IMG/VR virus record: IMGVR_UViG_3300032088_000088 | Location: 1-23,636 of that record | Source of the DNA: a virus | DNA: 23,636 nucleotides | Direction: 5' to 3' (one strand) | Shown here: positions 1 through 6,384 of the stretch, one piece after another | Layout: every line of letters begins with the position of its first letter | Numbering within the stretch: position 1 is the first letter of the stretch | Translations under genes and position numbers: made by a program | Notes under the pieces: generated by a model | The model's database searches: none | Told to the model about the DNA's origin: nothing | The model's input: only the letters and a program-made list of their open reading frames with translations

Positions 1-23
1 ACAATATCAAACACTTATGAGGC

Positions 24-125
24 ATAATAATAATTACAATTATTATCGGGTAACCTAAATAATAATAATAATATATACCTATAGGTATATTATATTATTA
101 TATTATTATTCGGGAATAGTATGAT
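24..125. repeat. AT-rich leader with two inverted repeats
   Basis: Gene-free leader. The first inverted repeat pairs 27-35 with 38-46 (nine A/T pairs, two-base loop) and is followed by CGGG at 47-50. The second has a core palindrome at 73-90 centred on ACCTATAGGT and can extend by pairing 65-72 with 94-101 around a three-base bulge. It is followed by CGGG at 111-114, and a third TCGGG occurs near 134. A TATGAT at 120-125 could be a -10 box, but no convincing -35 is seen. The stretch could be an operator, an origin or a terminator-like element; which one cannot be decided from sequence alone. Confidence 0.45.
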
Positions 126-233
126 AGGTAAAATCGGGGTTAAGTAAAAAGGAACAAAGGTATGGCGAAGTGGGTCTTGCAGGCAAGCGAGGAGACGAGC
201 GAAGGTAACGATGTCAAAACAGGAGATAGACAT

Positions 234-515
234 ATGGGTGATAAGAGTATGACGAGATCAGAGGTGCTTGGCAGAGCTGATCAACTGATCAATGGTGATA
301 GGGCGAGGCAGTACGGAAGTGCGACTGATAACTTTGGATGTATAGCGCAAATGTGGAGCGCTTATCTTGGCAGGGATGTCACAGCGTTTGATGTGGCAAA
401 CATGATGGCGCTGTTAAAGGTTGCGAGGTTACGCAACGGATCTCACGCTGATAGCTCGATTGATGGGTGCGGATACCTTGCGCTGGCTCACGAGCTGGGA
501 AATGAGGCTGTATAG
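234..515 (+). CDS. DUF6378-like small phage protein
   Basis: About 93 residues from this start. The arrangement resembles the DUF6378 family of small phage proteins: an N-terminal block with GDRARQYGS, an aromatic middle with IAQMWSAYLG, then a helix with DVANMMALLKVARL and a C-terminal block with DSSIDGCGYLALAHEL. Its biochemical function is unknown to me. The start at 234 is preceded by AGGAG at 221-225 with eight-base spacing. Other in-frame starts are 162 (AAGGA at 149-153), which adds 24 residues that do not look like the family, and 249, where the usual family N-terminus would begin. A 13-codon ORF at 211-252 ends on the ATGA at 249. Family assignment is from memory of the motif pattern; start choice is uncertain. 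Confidence 0.75.
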   Translation: MGDKSMTRSEVLGRADQLINGDRARQYGSATDNFGCIAQMWSAYLGRDVTAFDVANMMALLKVARLRNGSHADSSIDGCGYLALAHELGNEAV

Positions 516-550
516 GCTTGAAACAACGCCTCTCATAAGGCATACTATAT

Positions 551-653
551 CTAGTGGGTTCTCCTCCCTCCAAACGTGCTGTTTTTGCATTTATAGCATG
601 TTTCCCACTAGACTAGACCGCGTAGCAAATCTCCTCTTCCTAGCTACGCGGTC
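551..653 (+). ncRNA. Two-hairpin element with CU-rich anti-SD segments
   Basis: Hairpin A pairs 551-558 (CTAGTGGG) perfectly with 604-611. Inside it 572-580 pairs with 595-603 (nine pairs, one G-U). Between the two left-hand arms lies an unpaired pyrimidine bulge at 559-571 containing CTCCTCCCTCC. Hairpin B pairs 616-626 (GACCGCGTAGC) perfectly with 643-653, with a 16-base loop containing TCTCCTC. Both structures expose the same TCTCCTC, complementary to a Shine-Dalgarno sequence. There is no U-run after hairpin B, so this is not a standard intrinsic terminator. It may be an sRNA or the structured 5' leader of the gene at 674. The pairing is visible; the RNA function is inference. Confidence 0.35.
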
Positions 654-673
654 ACATTACAAGGTTAATTGAC

Positions 674-877
674 GTGACAGATTTTAACATCAAACTAACA
701 TTAGATCTTCATTGCAGGAATACTGACGAGAATGATCAAGAGCTGGATATGTTATGCGACTTCATAACAGATAGATTGCATGTAGTTGGGGCTGAGGTTG
801 TCATACAGTCATTAGCAGAGGCTCTCATTGAATTACATGATCAACACGCTGAGGAGACAAGCAAATTACTACATTAA
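674..877 (+). CDS. Small acidic protein of unknown function
   Basis: 67 residues, GTG start with AAGG at 661-664 about nine bases upstream. The N-terminal third is beta-like (alternating FNIKLTLDL) and the rest is helical and acidic, with LAEALIELHDQHAEETSKLL at the C-terminus. It has two cysteines and no signal peptide or membrane segment. I do not recognise the family. It follows directly on the two-hairpin element at 551-653 and precedes a gene-free region of about 370 bases, so its expression may be tied to those structures. The periodicity is coding-like, but the length and the GTG start keep confidence moderate. Confidence 0.6.
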   Translation: MTDFNIKLTLDLHCRNTDENDQELDMLCDFITDRLHVVGAEVVIQSLAEALIELHDQHAEETSKLLH

Positions 878-1002
878 TATTGGTAGCATTAATTAAGGAA
901 AAGCATATCGATGCGTCGTCGCAGGCGCGTGAGCGCGTAACAAATAGCAAATCTTATGTCAACAGTTTCGACTATCATGAAAGTTAACATAATATACATT
1001 AT

Positions 1003-1078
1003 CGGATATTATAGGCTAAATCCGCAGTATATCTAATGATATCAATAGGTTAGCCTATTTTGCAGTAAAATAAGGCTA
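1003..1078 (+). promoter_or_regulatory. Overlapping, mutually exclusive hairpins
   Basis: CGGAT at 1003-1007 can pair with ATCCG at 1020-1024. ATAGGCTAA at 1011-1019 is a perfect inverted repeat of TTAGCCTAT at 1050-1058. AATAGG at 1044-1049 pairs with CCTATT at 1054-1059 around a TTAG loop. TAGCCTATTTT at 1051-1061 pairs with 1067-1078 with one bulged A. The segment 1051-1059 therefore has three alternative partners. As RNA this could switch between folds, as in attenuators. As DNA the alternating TAGGCTA motifs could be operator or origin repeats. No consensus riboswitch was recognised. Confidence 0.4.
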
Positions 1079-1201
1079 TTATAAGCTATGCGTTGTTCCA
1101 ATTATATGAAACTAGATAATTTATGACCCCCCCCTCGCTTGGATTTTTATGGGGGGTATGTGTGTATAATTTCACGCACACAAATGACCCCTTAGACCCC
1201 C

Positions 1202-1231
1202 TTGCAATATAACGCTTACCTATTGTAAAAT
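1202..1231 (+). promoter_or_regulatory. Sigma70-like promoter candidate for the terminase operon
   Basis: TTGCAA at 1202-1207, an 18-base spacer, and TAAAAT at 1226-1231. It lies 22 bases before the terminase small subunit start, whose ribosome site GGAGA is at 1243-1247. A second near-consensus TATAAT sits at 1165-1170 but lacks a good -35 at standard spacing. Assignment is by consensus match only. Confidence 0.45.
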
Positions 1232-1253
1232 TTAAAAAAATTGGAGAATATTA

Positions 1254-1754
1254 ATGGCTGGCAAGGCATTACGCAGGAAGATCCTTTCAGATGTCGAGAA
1301 GAAAGGTGGAGTTGAATACCTGTTTGAGCAAATCGCATCAGGCAATACTTTGACGAAAATGGCTGTAGAATATGGATGTTCCAGACAATACCTTGGCTCG
1401 TCACTGAATAAAGTGCCAGAATATGAGAAGGCCATGAACGAAGCCAGACGCCACGCCGCAGATGCTTTAGTCGAACAGGGCTTAACAATGGTGGATGATT
1501 TGGATGGTGGCTCGACAAGCAGTGAAATAGCCGCCACGAGAGAGAAGGTGCAATGGCGTAAATTTATGGCAAGCTCATACAACCAAGATAGATATGGCAC
1601 GAGGCCACAGACAAACGTGAATATCTCAGTTGGCGATATGCACCTAGACGCCCTACGCAAAGTTAATTCTGACTTGGCGGCTATCCATAAGGAAGATCTG
1701 GAACGCGAAGCCAAGACGATTGACGCAGATTATGAGGATGTATCAGATGAGTGA
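1254..1754 (+). CDS. terS: Terminase small subunit
   Basis: 166 residues. It would bind the packaging site on phage DNA and deliver it to the large subunit. Residues about 30-55 form a helix-turn-helix-like stretch (TLTKMAVEYGCSRQYLGSSL), followed by a helical central part rich in Ala and Glu and an acidic tail ending DADYEDVSDE. This matches the usual domain order of phage small terminases (DNA-binding domain, oligomerisation helices, C-terminal tail for the large subunit). The ATG has GGAGA six bases upstream and a promoter candidate just before it. It overlaps the large-subunit gene by eight bases (ATGAGTGA), typical of a coupled terminase pair. Call rests on position, the helix-turn-helix and size. 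Confidence 0.82.
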   Translation: MAGKALRRKILSDVEKKGGVEYLFEQIASGNTLTKMAVEYGCSRQYLGSSLNKVPEYEKAMNEARRHAADALVEQGLTMVDDLDGGSTSSEIAATREKVQWRKFMASSYNQDRYGTRPQTNVNISVGDMHLDALRKVNSDLAAIHKEDLEREAKTIDADYEDVSDE

Positions 1755-3144
1755 TAACCCATTAACAGAATTTGTTTTACGCTATCGAGATGACCCAGTG
1801 CTATTTGTTAAAGAGGTGCTAGGCGCAGACCCATACGATTATCAATCAGAATTTCTGGAGGCCATATCAAGTGGCGAGCGTAAAATGTCTGTCAGATCTG
1901 GGCATGGTACAGGAAAATCAACGTCGGCATCTTGGGCGATGCTTTGGTTTCTCCTACTGCGTTTCCCAAATAAGGTTGTTGTCACAGCGCCCACGTCCAG
2001 CCAATTGTTTGACGCATTGTTTGCCGAGCTAAAACGATGGATTAATGAGTTGCCACCCCATCTACAGCAATTGCTAACTGTTAAGTCAGATCGTGTAGAA
2101 CTAACGTCAGCCGCTTCCGAGGCATTTATATCAGCTAGAACGTCACGCGCAGAAACGCCAGAGGCATTAGCTGGTGTACACTCAGAGAATGTTTTATTGG
2201 TAGTTGATGAGGCATCTGGTGTGCCTGAGAAAGTTTTTGAAGCGGCGGCTGGGTCAATGTCTGGTCACAGCGCAACCACATTACTGCTATCAAACCCGAC
2301 GAGATCCTCTGGCACATTTTATGAAAGCCAAACCAGAATGGCAAAGAGCTGGTGGACGAGGCGCTGGTCGTGCGTCGATAGCCCACTTGTGTCTGATGAG
2401 TTTGTCGAGGAAATGCGCGAGCGATATGGCGAAGAAAGCAATGCATTCCGAATACGTGTGCTTGGTGAATTTCCTATGGCAGACGATGACACGATTATAC
2501 CATTTCATTTAGCTCACAGCGCCACACAACGAGATATTGAGATGACGCCAGAGATAAGGCCAATATGGGGCTTAGACGTGGCAAGATTTGGTACTGACAA
2601 AACTGCGCTTTGCAAAAGGTATGGCAACGTCGTCACAGATATTGAGGCGTGGCAGGGATTAGACTTAATGCAAACTGTGGGTCGAGTTATGGCAGAATAT
2701 GAGGGGCTACCTAGCAGTCAAAGACCTAAAGAAATACTGGTTGATAGTATTGGTGTTGGCGGCGGTGTAGTTGATAGATTACGTGAGCTGGGTGTGCCAG
2801 TGCGTGGGATTAATGTTGGCGAAGCCCCAGCAATGGGTAAAACTTATATGAATTTACGAAGTGAGTTGTGGTTTAAGACAAAAGGCTGGTTAGAAGATAG
2901 ATCCTGCAAAATACCTAAAGATGACCAGCTTGTTGCGGAATTAACTGGCATACGATACGCATTTACATCGTCGGGCAAGATGAAGGCCGAAAGTAAGGAC
3001 GCAATGCGAAAACGTGGCCTAAAGTCGCCAGATCTTGCAGATGCACTTTGCCTAACAATGGCATCAGACGCTGTGACTGCTTTGTCTGGCAATAACAATA
3101 ATTGGAATAAATCTATCAAGCGCAATTTAAAGGGAATTGCATGA
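1747..3144 (+). CDS. terL: Terminase large subunit (packaging ATPase and nuclease)
   Basis: 465 residues from the ATG at 1747. It is the motor that pumps DNA into the prohead and cuts the concatemer. Walker A is SGHGTGKST at 51-59, and Walker B is LLVVDEAS with D154 and catalytic E155. A coupling motif LLLSNPTRSSGTFY follows near 179-192. The RNase H-like nuclease domain shows GLDVARFG with D277, LVDSIGVGGG with D333, and a C-terminal SPDLADALCL with D429 and D432. Start choice: in-frame TTG at 1720 and ATGs at 1732 and 1738 exist, but 1747 overlaps the small-subunit stop and has AGG nine bases upstream. All motifs needed for activity appear intact. It ends in an ATGA overlap with the next gene. 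Confidence 0.96.
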   Translation: MSDNPLTEFVLRYRDDPVLFVKEVLGADPYDYQSEFLEAISSGERKMSVRSGHGTGKSTSASWAMLWFLLLRFPNKVVVTAPTSSQLFDALFAELKRWINELPPHLQQLLTVKSDRVELTSAASEAFISARTSRAETPEALAGVHSENVLLVVDEASGVPEKVFEAAAGSMSGHSATTLLLSNPTRSSGTFYESQTRMAKSWWTRRWSCVDSPLVSDEFVEEMRERYGEESNAFRIRVLGEFPMADDDTIIPFHLAHSATQRDIEMTPEIRPIWGLDVARFGTDKTALCKRYGNVVTDIEAWQGLDLMQTVGRVMAEYEGLPSSQRPKEILVDSIGVGGGVVDRLRELGVPVRGINVGEAPAMGKTYMNLRSELWFKTKGWLEDRSCKIPKDDQLVAELTGIRYAFTSSGKMKAESKDAMRKRGLKSPDLADALCLTMASDAVTALSGNNNNWNKSIKRNLKGIA

Positions 3145-3326
3145 AAAAAAAATTTTTAAATTTGTCACCTAAGATGAAAAATTTATTGATGGCTAAGTGG
3201 ATAAGGCAGTATGTGCAACGCGGTTTATCTTTGCAGGATGCACAGCACGCCGCGAGGTGGAAAGCTGGCGAGTGGAAGCTCTCAGAAAGAATGCGTAACA
3301 TACTGGCGTCAATAGATGAATTGTGA
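3141..3326 (+). CDS. Small basic protein of unknown function
   Basis: 61 residues, starting inside an ATGA overlap with the terminase large subunit stop and with AAAGGGA upstream, so translation is probably coupled. The protein is basic and helical: a lysine-rich N-terminus, then a stretch with AKWIRQYVQRGLSLQDAQHAA, then WKLSERMRNILASI. The pattern suggests a small helical nucleic-acid or protein-binding module, but I recognise no family. There is no signal peptide or membrane segment. The overlap and ribosome site support it as a real gene. Confidence 0.72.
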   Translation: MKKKFLNLSPKMKNLLMAKWIRQYVQRGLSLQDAQHAARWKAGEWKLSERMRNILASIDEL

Positions 3327-3361
3327 TATGGTCGCATAATATATAGCAAAAAGGTTTTACC

Positions 3362-3448
3362 ATGAAAACATGCAAGGGTTGCGCCACGCCATCAGGATGT
3401 TCTGCTAAAGGTGTATGCACTAAGGGTAAGTATGGCAAATATAAATAG
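3362..3448 (+). CDS. 28-residue cysteine-rich peptide (putative zinc knuckle)
   Basis: Reads MKTCKGCATPSGC followed by SAKGVCTKGKYGKYK and stops at TAG 3446-3448. Four cysteines at 4, 7, 13 and 19 (C-x2-C-x5-C-x5-C) and a lysine-rich tail are what one expects of a small metal-binding or disulphide peptide. The ATG has AAAAAGG about eight bases upstream. The next gene starts inside it at 3432 in another frame, an overlap of 17 bases. I recall similar MKTCKGC-type micro-proteins in marine phages, though no function is known to me. Short length limits certainty, but the ribosome site, spacing and cysteine pattern together are unlikely by chance. Confidence 0.68.
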   Translation: MKTCKGCATPSGCSAKGVCTKGKYGKYK

Positions 3449-3998
3449 GGGCATACTAAACTTTCTCAACCAAATTGATGAGGGTAAGCGTAACAGGCGC
3501 AATAGCTTTGCGGAGCGTGTGGCTAATTTCCTGACGCCTAATGACCAGTTTGAATATCGCGGCGGATTATTAAGCAATATGGATGGCACATCCGCAATGG
3601 ATCGTATCGGCGAAAAGACAAGCTACGGCACGTTAGGCCAAGCCAATTTTGCTGGCAATGATCCCATCACGTCGTTCCCTAATCAGATGCCACAAGGCAC
3701 AACAGCTAGACGCGCAGATGGTACAGGTGGCGAAATAGTGCGTAGCATGATTTTACCAGCAGAAGTAATTCGCATAATCCAAGGATCTAATCTTGCAAAT
3801 AAGCAGGGGTTTATAGAGCTACTGGAATATAAGATGAATAACGAGCCAGAAGATTATAAGAGAATTATGCTTAACCCAGATGGCCTGTCTGAATTAATGG
3901 CGCTGTATAACGCAACAAATGAAGCAAGCACGCCTAGCAGGGAAATGTCACCTAGAATACAACAAATGCTAGATGGAATTTTTAATGGGACTGCTTGA
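3432..3998 (+). CDS. Hypothetical protein, unknown function
   Basis: 188 residues from the ATG at 3432; an upstream in-frame GTG at 3411 would add seven residues. AAGGGTAAGT immediately precedes 3432, favouring that start. The first 40 residues are basic (DEGKRNRRNSFAERV), the middle is Gly, Ala and Thr rich and probably extended, and the last 80 residues are helical with GEIVRSMILPAEVIRIIQGS and a segment with LLEYKMNNEPEDYKRIM. No membrane segment or catalytic motif is evident, and I do not recognise it. It overlaps the cysteine peptide upstream and the 455-residue gene downstream, so it belongs to the same transcript. A minor virion or assembly factor is possible from position only. Confidence 0.75.
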   Translation: MANINRGILNFLNQIDEGKRNRRNSFAERVANFLTPNDQFEYRGGLLSNMDGTSAMDRIGEKTSYGTLGQANFAGNDPITSFPNQMPQGTTARRADGTGGEIVRSMILPAEVIRIIQGSNLANKQGFIELLEYKMNNEPEDYKRIMLNPDGLSELMALYNATNEASTPSREMSPRIQQMLDGIFNGTA

Positions 3999-5340
3999 TC
4001 AACAAAGGCCAATGAGTTTCTCTGGAAAGAGGACAGCTACACCATACCAAGGCATTACGGCAATGGACGCCGCAAAGTTTGTGGCTGAAGCCACGCCTAT
4101 CATTGGTGATGCTATGGCGGCTAAGGAAATTTACGACGAGCTACAAAAGCCAAAGCCTAACTATGGATTAGTTATAGCTTTAGGAGGCGCATCTTTAGTT
4201 GGTTTAGTACCCGGGCTTGGTGACGCATTAGCGTCTGGCATTAAAAAAGGCGCAAGAGGTTTACTTGATGTAGCTGACCGCATTGAGGTTGATCCAAGCG
4301 CAATGGGATCTACATTTGCTAATGTTAAATTAAGACCAAAAGCTACAAAAAAAGAATTAGATCCAGCAAAACTTTCTAATGTTAAGCTCCCAGATTATGT
4401 AGAAAATTTGGAAAGAACATTTGTTCCCACCAAAGGTTTGTTAGAGCCAGAAAAAATTGTAGATATATCTGATTTCCAAGGAAGAGTTGCTATACCAGCT
4501 TATTGGGACAGAACTTATGGTGGCGGTCTTTTAACTGGTGTGGGAGACATGAAATTTGAGCGTCCTGTAGATATGATGGGTGGCGGTGATTTTATGAGAC
4601 AAACAAATACTGGTTTAGGGGCATCTGAATATAGCGCAATTAAAGATAAAAATACACTTATTAATGAAATTATTGAAAAAGAAGGCACGAAGCCATTAAA
4701 AATATTTACATCAATGGGTGGTCAATCTGGTGACTTTTCACACCACATGGCTGACACAATGATGAATATGATTGATTTTTCTAAAATTACAAAAGCTGGT
4801 GCTAAGAAATATGATGATTTTGTAAAAGATAAAATTGATCCTAAGTGGCCGGGCATTTTAAACCCTAAAACTCGCGAATATTTATACACAGATATGTCAG
4901 GGACAAAACGCCGAGAACTTTGGCAAAATATTGATAAGGACTTTCTTGTCCAAGAAGGTTTCCCAATGGCTGGAATAGCTAGGGCGGCAATAACAGATAA
5001 GAGATTGCAAAAGGCAGACCCATTTGCATCAGGTTTGTATATAGGGGAAGCCACTGGCGGAGATTTAATTACACCCGATAAATTGGGCAACAGAGTACAG
5101 CACAAATCATATGACACTCAAGTTGAAGGAAACTATCTTGGCGGACTAGGAGATAGTATCCCGGGTGAAATGTTATGGACTGAGTTTTTTGATAAGAGGC
5201 GACAGTTAGGAATAGCACCAGCAGGAGATCAAAGGTCGTTTATGCTGTCTCCATACATCAGGACAGAAATTGACCAGAAAAAAGTTGACGACATTAGTAC
5301 ATATTTAGAAAACAAAAGACGTGGGCTACTATCTTACTAA
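3973..5340 (+). CDS. 455-residue unknown protein with Gly-rich hydrophobic N-terminal segment
   Basis: Residues 30-104 contain ATPIIGDAMAAKEIYDEL followed by a hydrophobic Gly-rich segment at 64-94 (IALGGASLVGLVPGLGDAL). This resembles the helical Gly-Ala stretches that precede effector parts in large polyvalent phage proteins and polymorphic toxins. The C-terminal two thirds include TSMGGQSGDFSHHMADTMMN, DPKWPGILNPKTREYLYTD and GFPMAGIARAAITDKRL, vaguely like accessory domains of such polyvalent proteins. From about 4300 to 4900 the DNA is visibly more AT-rich than its neighbours, which suggests an acquired or mosaic C-terminal part. It starts 26 bases inside the previous gene; ATG 3985 is an alternative. 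It might be injected with the DNA or be a minor head protein. The function is not established. Confidence 0.8.
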   Translation: MEFLMGLLDQQRPMSFSGKRTATPYQGITAMDAAKFVAEATPIIGDAMAAKEIYDELQKPKPNYGLVIALGGASLVGLVPGLGDALASGIKKGARGLLDVADRIEVDPSAMGSTFANVKLRPKATKKELDPAKLSNVKLPDYVENLERTFVPTKGLLEPEKIVDISDFQGRVAIPAYWDRTYGGGLLTGVGDMKFERPVDMMGGGDFMRQTNTGLGASEYSAIKDKNTLINEIIEKEGTKPLKIFTSMGGQSGDFSHHMADTMMNMIDFSKITKAGAKKYDDFVKDKIDPKWPGILNPKTREYLYTDMSGTKRRELWQNIDKDFLVQEGFPMAGIARAAITDKRLQKADPFASGLYIGEATGGDLITPDKLGNRVQHKSYDTQVEGNYLGGLGDSIPGEMLWTEFFDKRRQLGIAPAGDQRSFMLSPYIRTEIDQKKVDDISTYLENKRRGLLSY

Positions 5341-5346
5341 TAAATA

Positions 5347-5355
5347 TGATATATA
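5347..5355 (+). promoter_or_regulatory. Extended -10 element candidate
   Basis: TGATATATA reads as an extended -10 box in the short gap before the adaptor gene at 5379. No matching -35 is found at 16-18 bases. A similar ATATGTTATAGT lies in the gap before 8563 and TAATATATAGC before 3362, so a weak shared promoter motif in this phage is possible. Confidence 0.25.
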
Positions 5356-5378
5356 GAAATAAAACTAGGGGCTAACCA

Positions 5379-5999
5379 ATGCCAATAACAACATACTCAG
5401 AGTTAAAGACGACACTCGCAGATTTTTTAAATCGCGATGATCTTGCTTCTGTGTCTAGCACATTTATAACTTTGGCTGAAACTGACTTAAACCGCAAGTT
5501 GCGCCACTGGAAAATGGAAACTAGATCCACTGCTGAGATTGACACAAAATACAGCGCGATCCCAGCCGATATGTTAGAGCCTATCCGCTTTCATGTTACG
5601 AGTGGAAATACAAACCCATTAGAATTAATATCGCAGGCAGAATTACTAGACAGGCAACAAAGAGGTGGCAACGTGTCAGGCCATCCAAGATACTACGCAA
5701 TGACTGCTGGCGAGTTACAAGTGCATCCAGCGCCAGATGGCGTTTACGATGCGGAATTATATTACTATCAGAAGATCCCAGCATTATCTGACAGTAATAC
5801 AACTAATTGGCTTCTGGGAGAATATCCAGATGCTTATTTGTATGGAGCTTTGGTACACTCAGCCCCATATTTAAAAGAAGACGCTCGAATTACGACTTGG
5901 GCGGCTTTGTATCAAAGCGCTGTTGACGCAATTAATGCAGTCAGCGATCAAACTAAATATGGCGGCTCTGGTCGTCGCATGAAAATAAGGGCATATTAA
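5379..5999 (+). CDS. Head-tail adaptor protein (SU10-type)
   Basis: 206 residues. The adaptor ring would sit beneath the portal and connect it to the tail nozzle. The order of motifs matches the common phage adaptor family of podoviruses such as SU10: an N-terminal helix (ITTYSELKTTLADFLNRDDL), a helix with FITLAETDLNRKLRHWKMETR, IPADMLEPIRFHV, a beta section with GHPRYYAMTAGELQVHPAPDG, then YYQKIPALSDSNTTNWLL and EYPDAYLYGALVHSAPYL, and a C-terminal helix. Size is normal for the family. AGGGG precedes the ATG. The gene is far from the portal gene at 16414, which is unusual, since adaptor and portal often lie close together. Assignment is from recalled family patterns and I am confident of it. 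Confidence 0.88.
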   Translation: MPITTYSELKTTLADFLNRDDLASVSSTFITLAETDLNRKLRHWKMETRSTAEIDTKYSAIPADMLEPIRFHVTSGNTNPLELISQAELLDRQQRGGNVSGHPRYYAMTAGELQVHPAPDGVYDAELYYYQKIPALSDSNTTNWLLGEYPDAYLYGALVHSAPYLKEDARITTWAALYQSAVDAINAVSDQTKYGGSGRRMKIRAY

Positions 6000-6000
6000 A

Positions 6001-6381
6001 ATGAGTTTTTCAAACGATTTCGAAACAAGAGTATTAAACTATGTGTTTACTACATCATCAGTGACACGCCCTACTGCGTGGCACATTGCATTATACACAG
6101 CCGCACCAAGTGATACTGGTGGTGGTACTGAAGTAACAGGTGGTGCATATGCACGTCAGTCGGTTGCATTTACTGTATCTGGCAACACTGCATCAAATTC
6201 TGCATCTGTCGAATATCCCACAGCTACAGCAGGCTATGGAACAGTTACGCATGTTGGCGTATTTGATGCGGCTTCTGGCGGTAATTTAATAGCATACGCG
6301 GCTCTAACGACAAGCAAAGCAATTGATACTGGTGATGTATTTAGATTACCAGCAGGCGATCTTGATATTACGTTAGATTAA
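6001..6381 (+). CDS. Small tail fibre-like virion protein
   Basis: 126 residues. The N-terminal ETRVLNYVFTTSSVTRPTAW leads to HIALYTAAPSDTGGGTEVTGG, then an all-beta body with YPTATAGYGTVTHVGVFDAASGG, and ends FRLPAGDLDITLD. This pattern (a short helix, LYTA-P, GG-YARQ, then THVGVFDA) belongs to a widespread small phage beta-sandwich family usually annotated as tail fibre-like. It follows the adaptor by one base (TAA, then ATG) with AAGGG upstream. It is probably a decoration or fibre-connecting protein of the short tail. No catalytic residues are seen. The family pattern is established; the precise place in the virion is inferred. Confidence 0.75.
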   Translation: MSFSNDFETRVLNYVFTTSSVTRPTAWHIALYTAAPSDTGGGTEVTGGAYARQSVAFTVSGNTASNSASVEYPTATAGYGTVTHVGVFDAASGGNLIAYAALTTSKAIDTGDVFRLPAGDLDITLD

Positions 6382-6384
6382 TAG

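Larger units (their letters stand above)
878..1253. other. Gene-free control region upstream of the terminase genes
   Basis: A stretch of 376 bases with no substantial ORF. From left to right it holds a GC-rich island at 911-940 that reads as a nine-codon arginine-rich ORF, a set of competing inverted repeats at 1003-1078, a run of eight C at 1127-1134 followed by six G at 1151-1156, repeated GACCCC motifs at 1125-1201, and a promoter candidate at 1202-1231. Its position next to the terminase small subunit gene is where packaging signals (pac or cos) often lie, but no such site can be proven here. Confidence 0.7.

Noticed and set aside
551-653. tRNA gene in the structured gap
   Set aside because: No acceptor stem of seven pairs, no TTCRANYC T-loop and no anticodon arm could be built; the pairing is two separate long hairpins.
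616-653. Intrinsic terminator
   Set aside because: The stem is strong but has a 16-base loop and no U-run follows (ACATTACAAGG).
421-672. Plus-strand ORF of 83 codons overlapping the end of the first gene and the two-hairpin element
   Set aside because: Product is not protein-like in composition, most of it would be the hairpin arms, and the first 95 bases overlap a better gene.
1232-1714. Minus-strand ORF of 160 codons opposite the small terminase
   Set aside because: Lies wholly antisense to a gene with a recognisable domain and strong context; no coding signals of its own.
4722-5117. Minus-strand ORF of 131 codons
   Set aside because: Antisense to the 455-residue gene; no start context.
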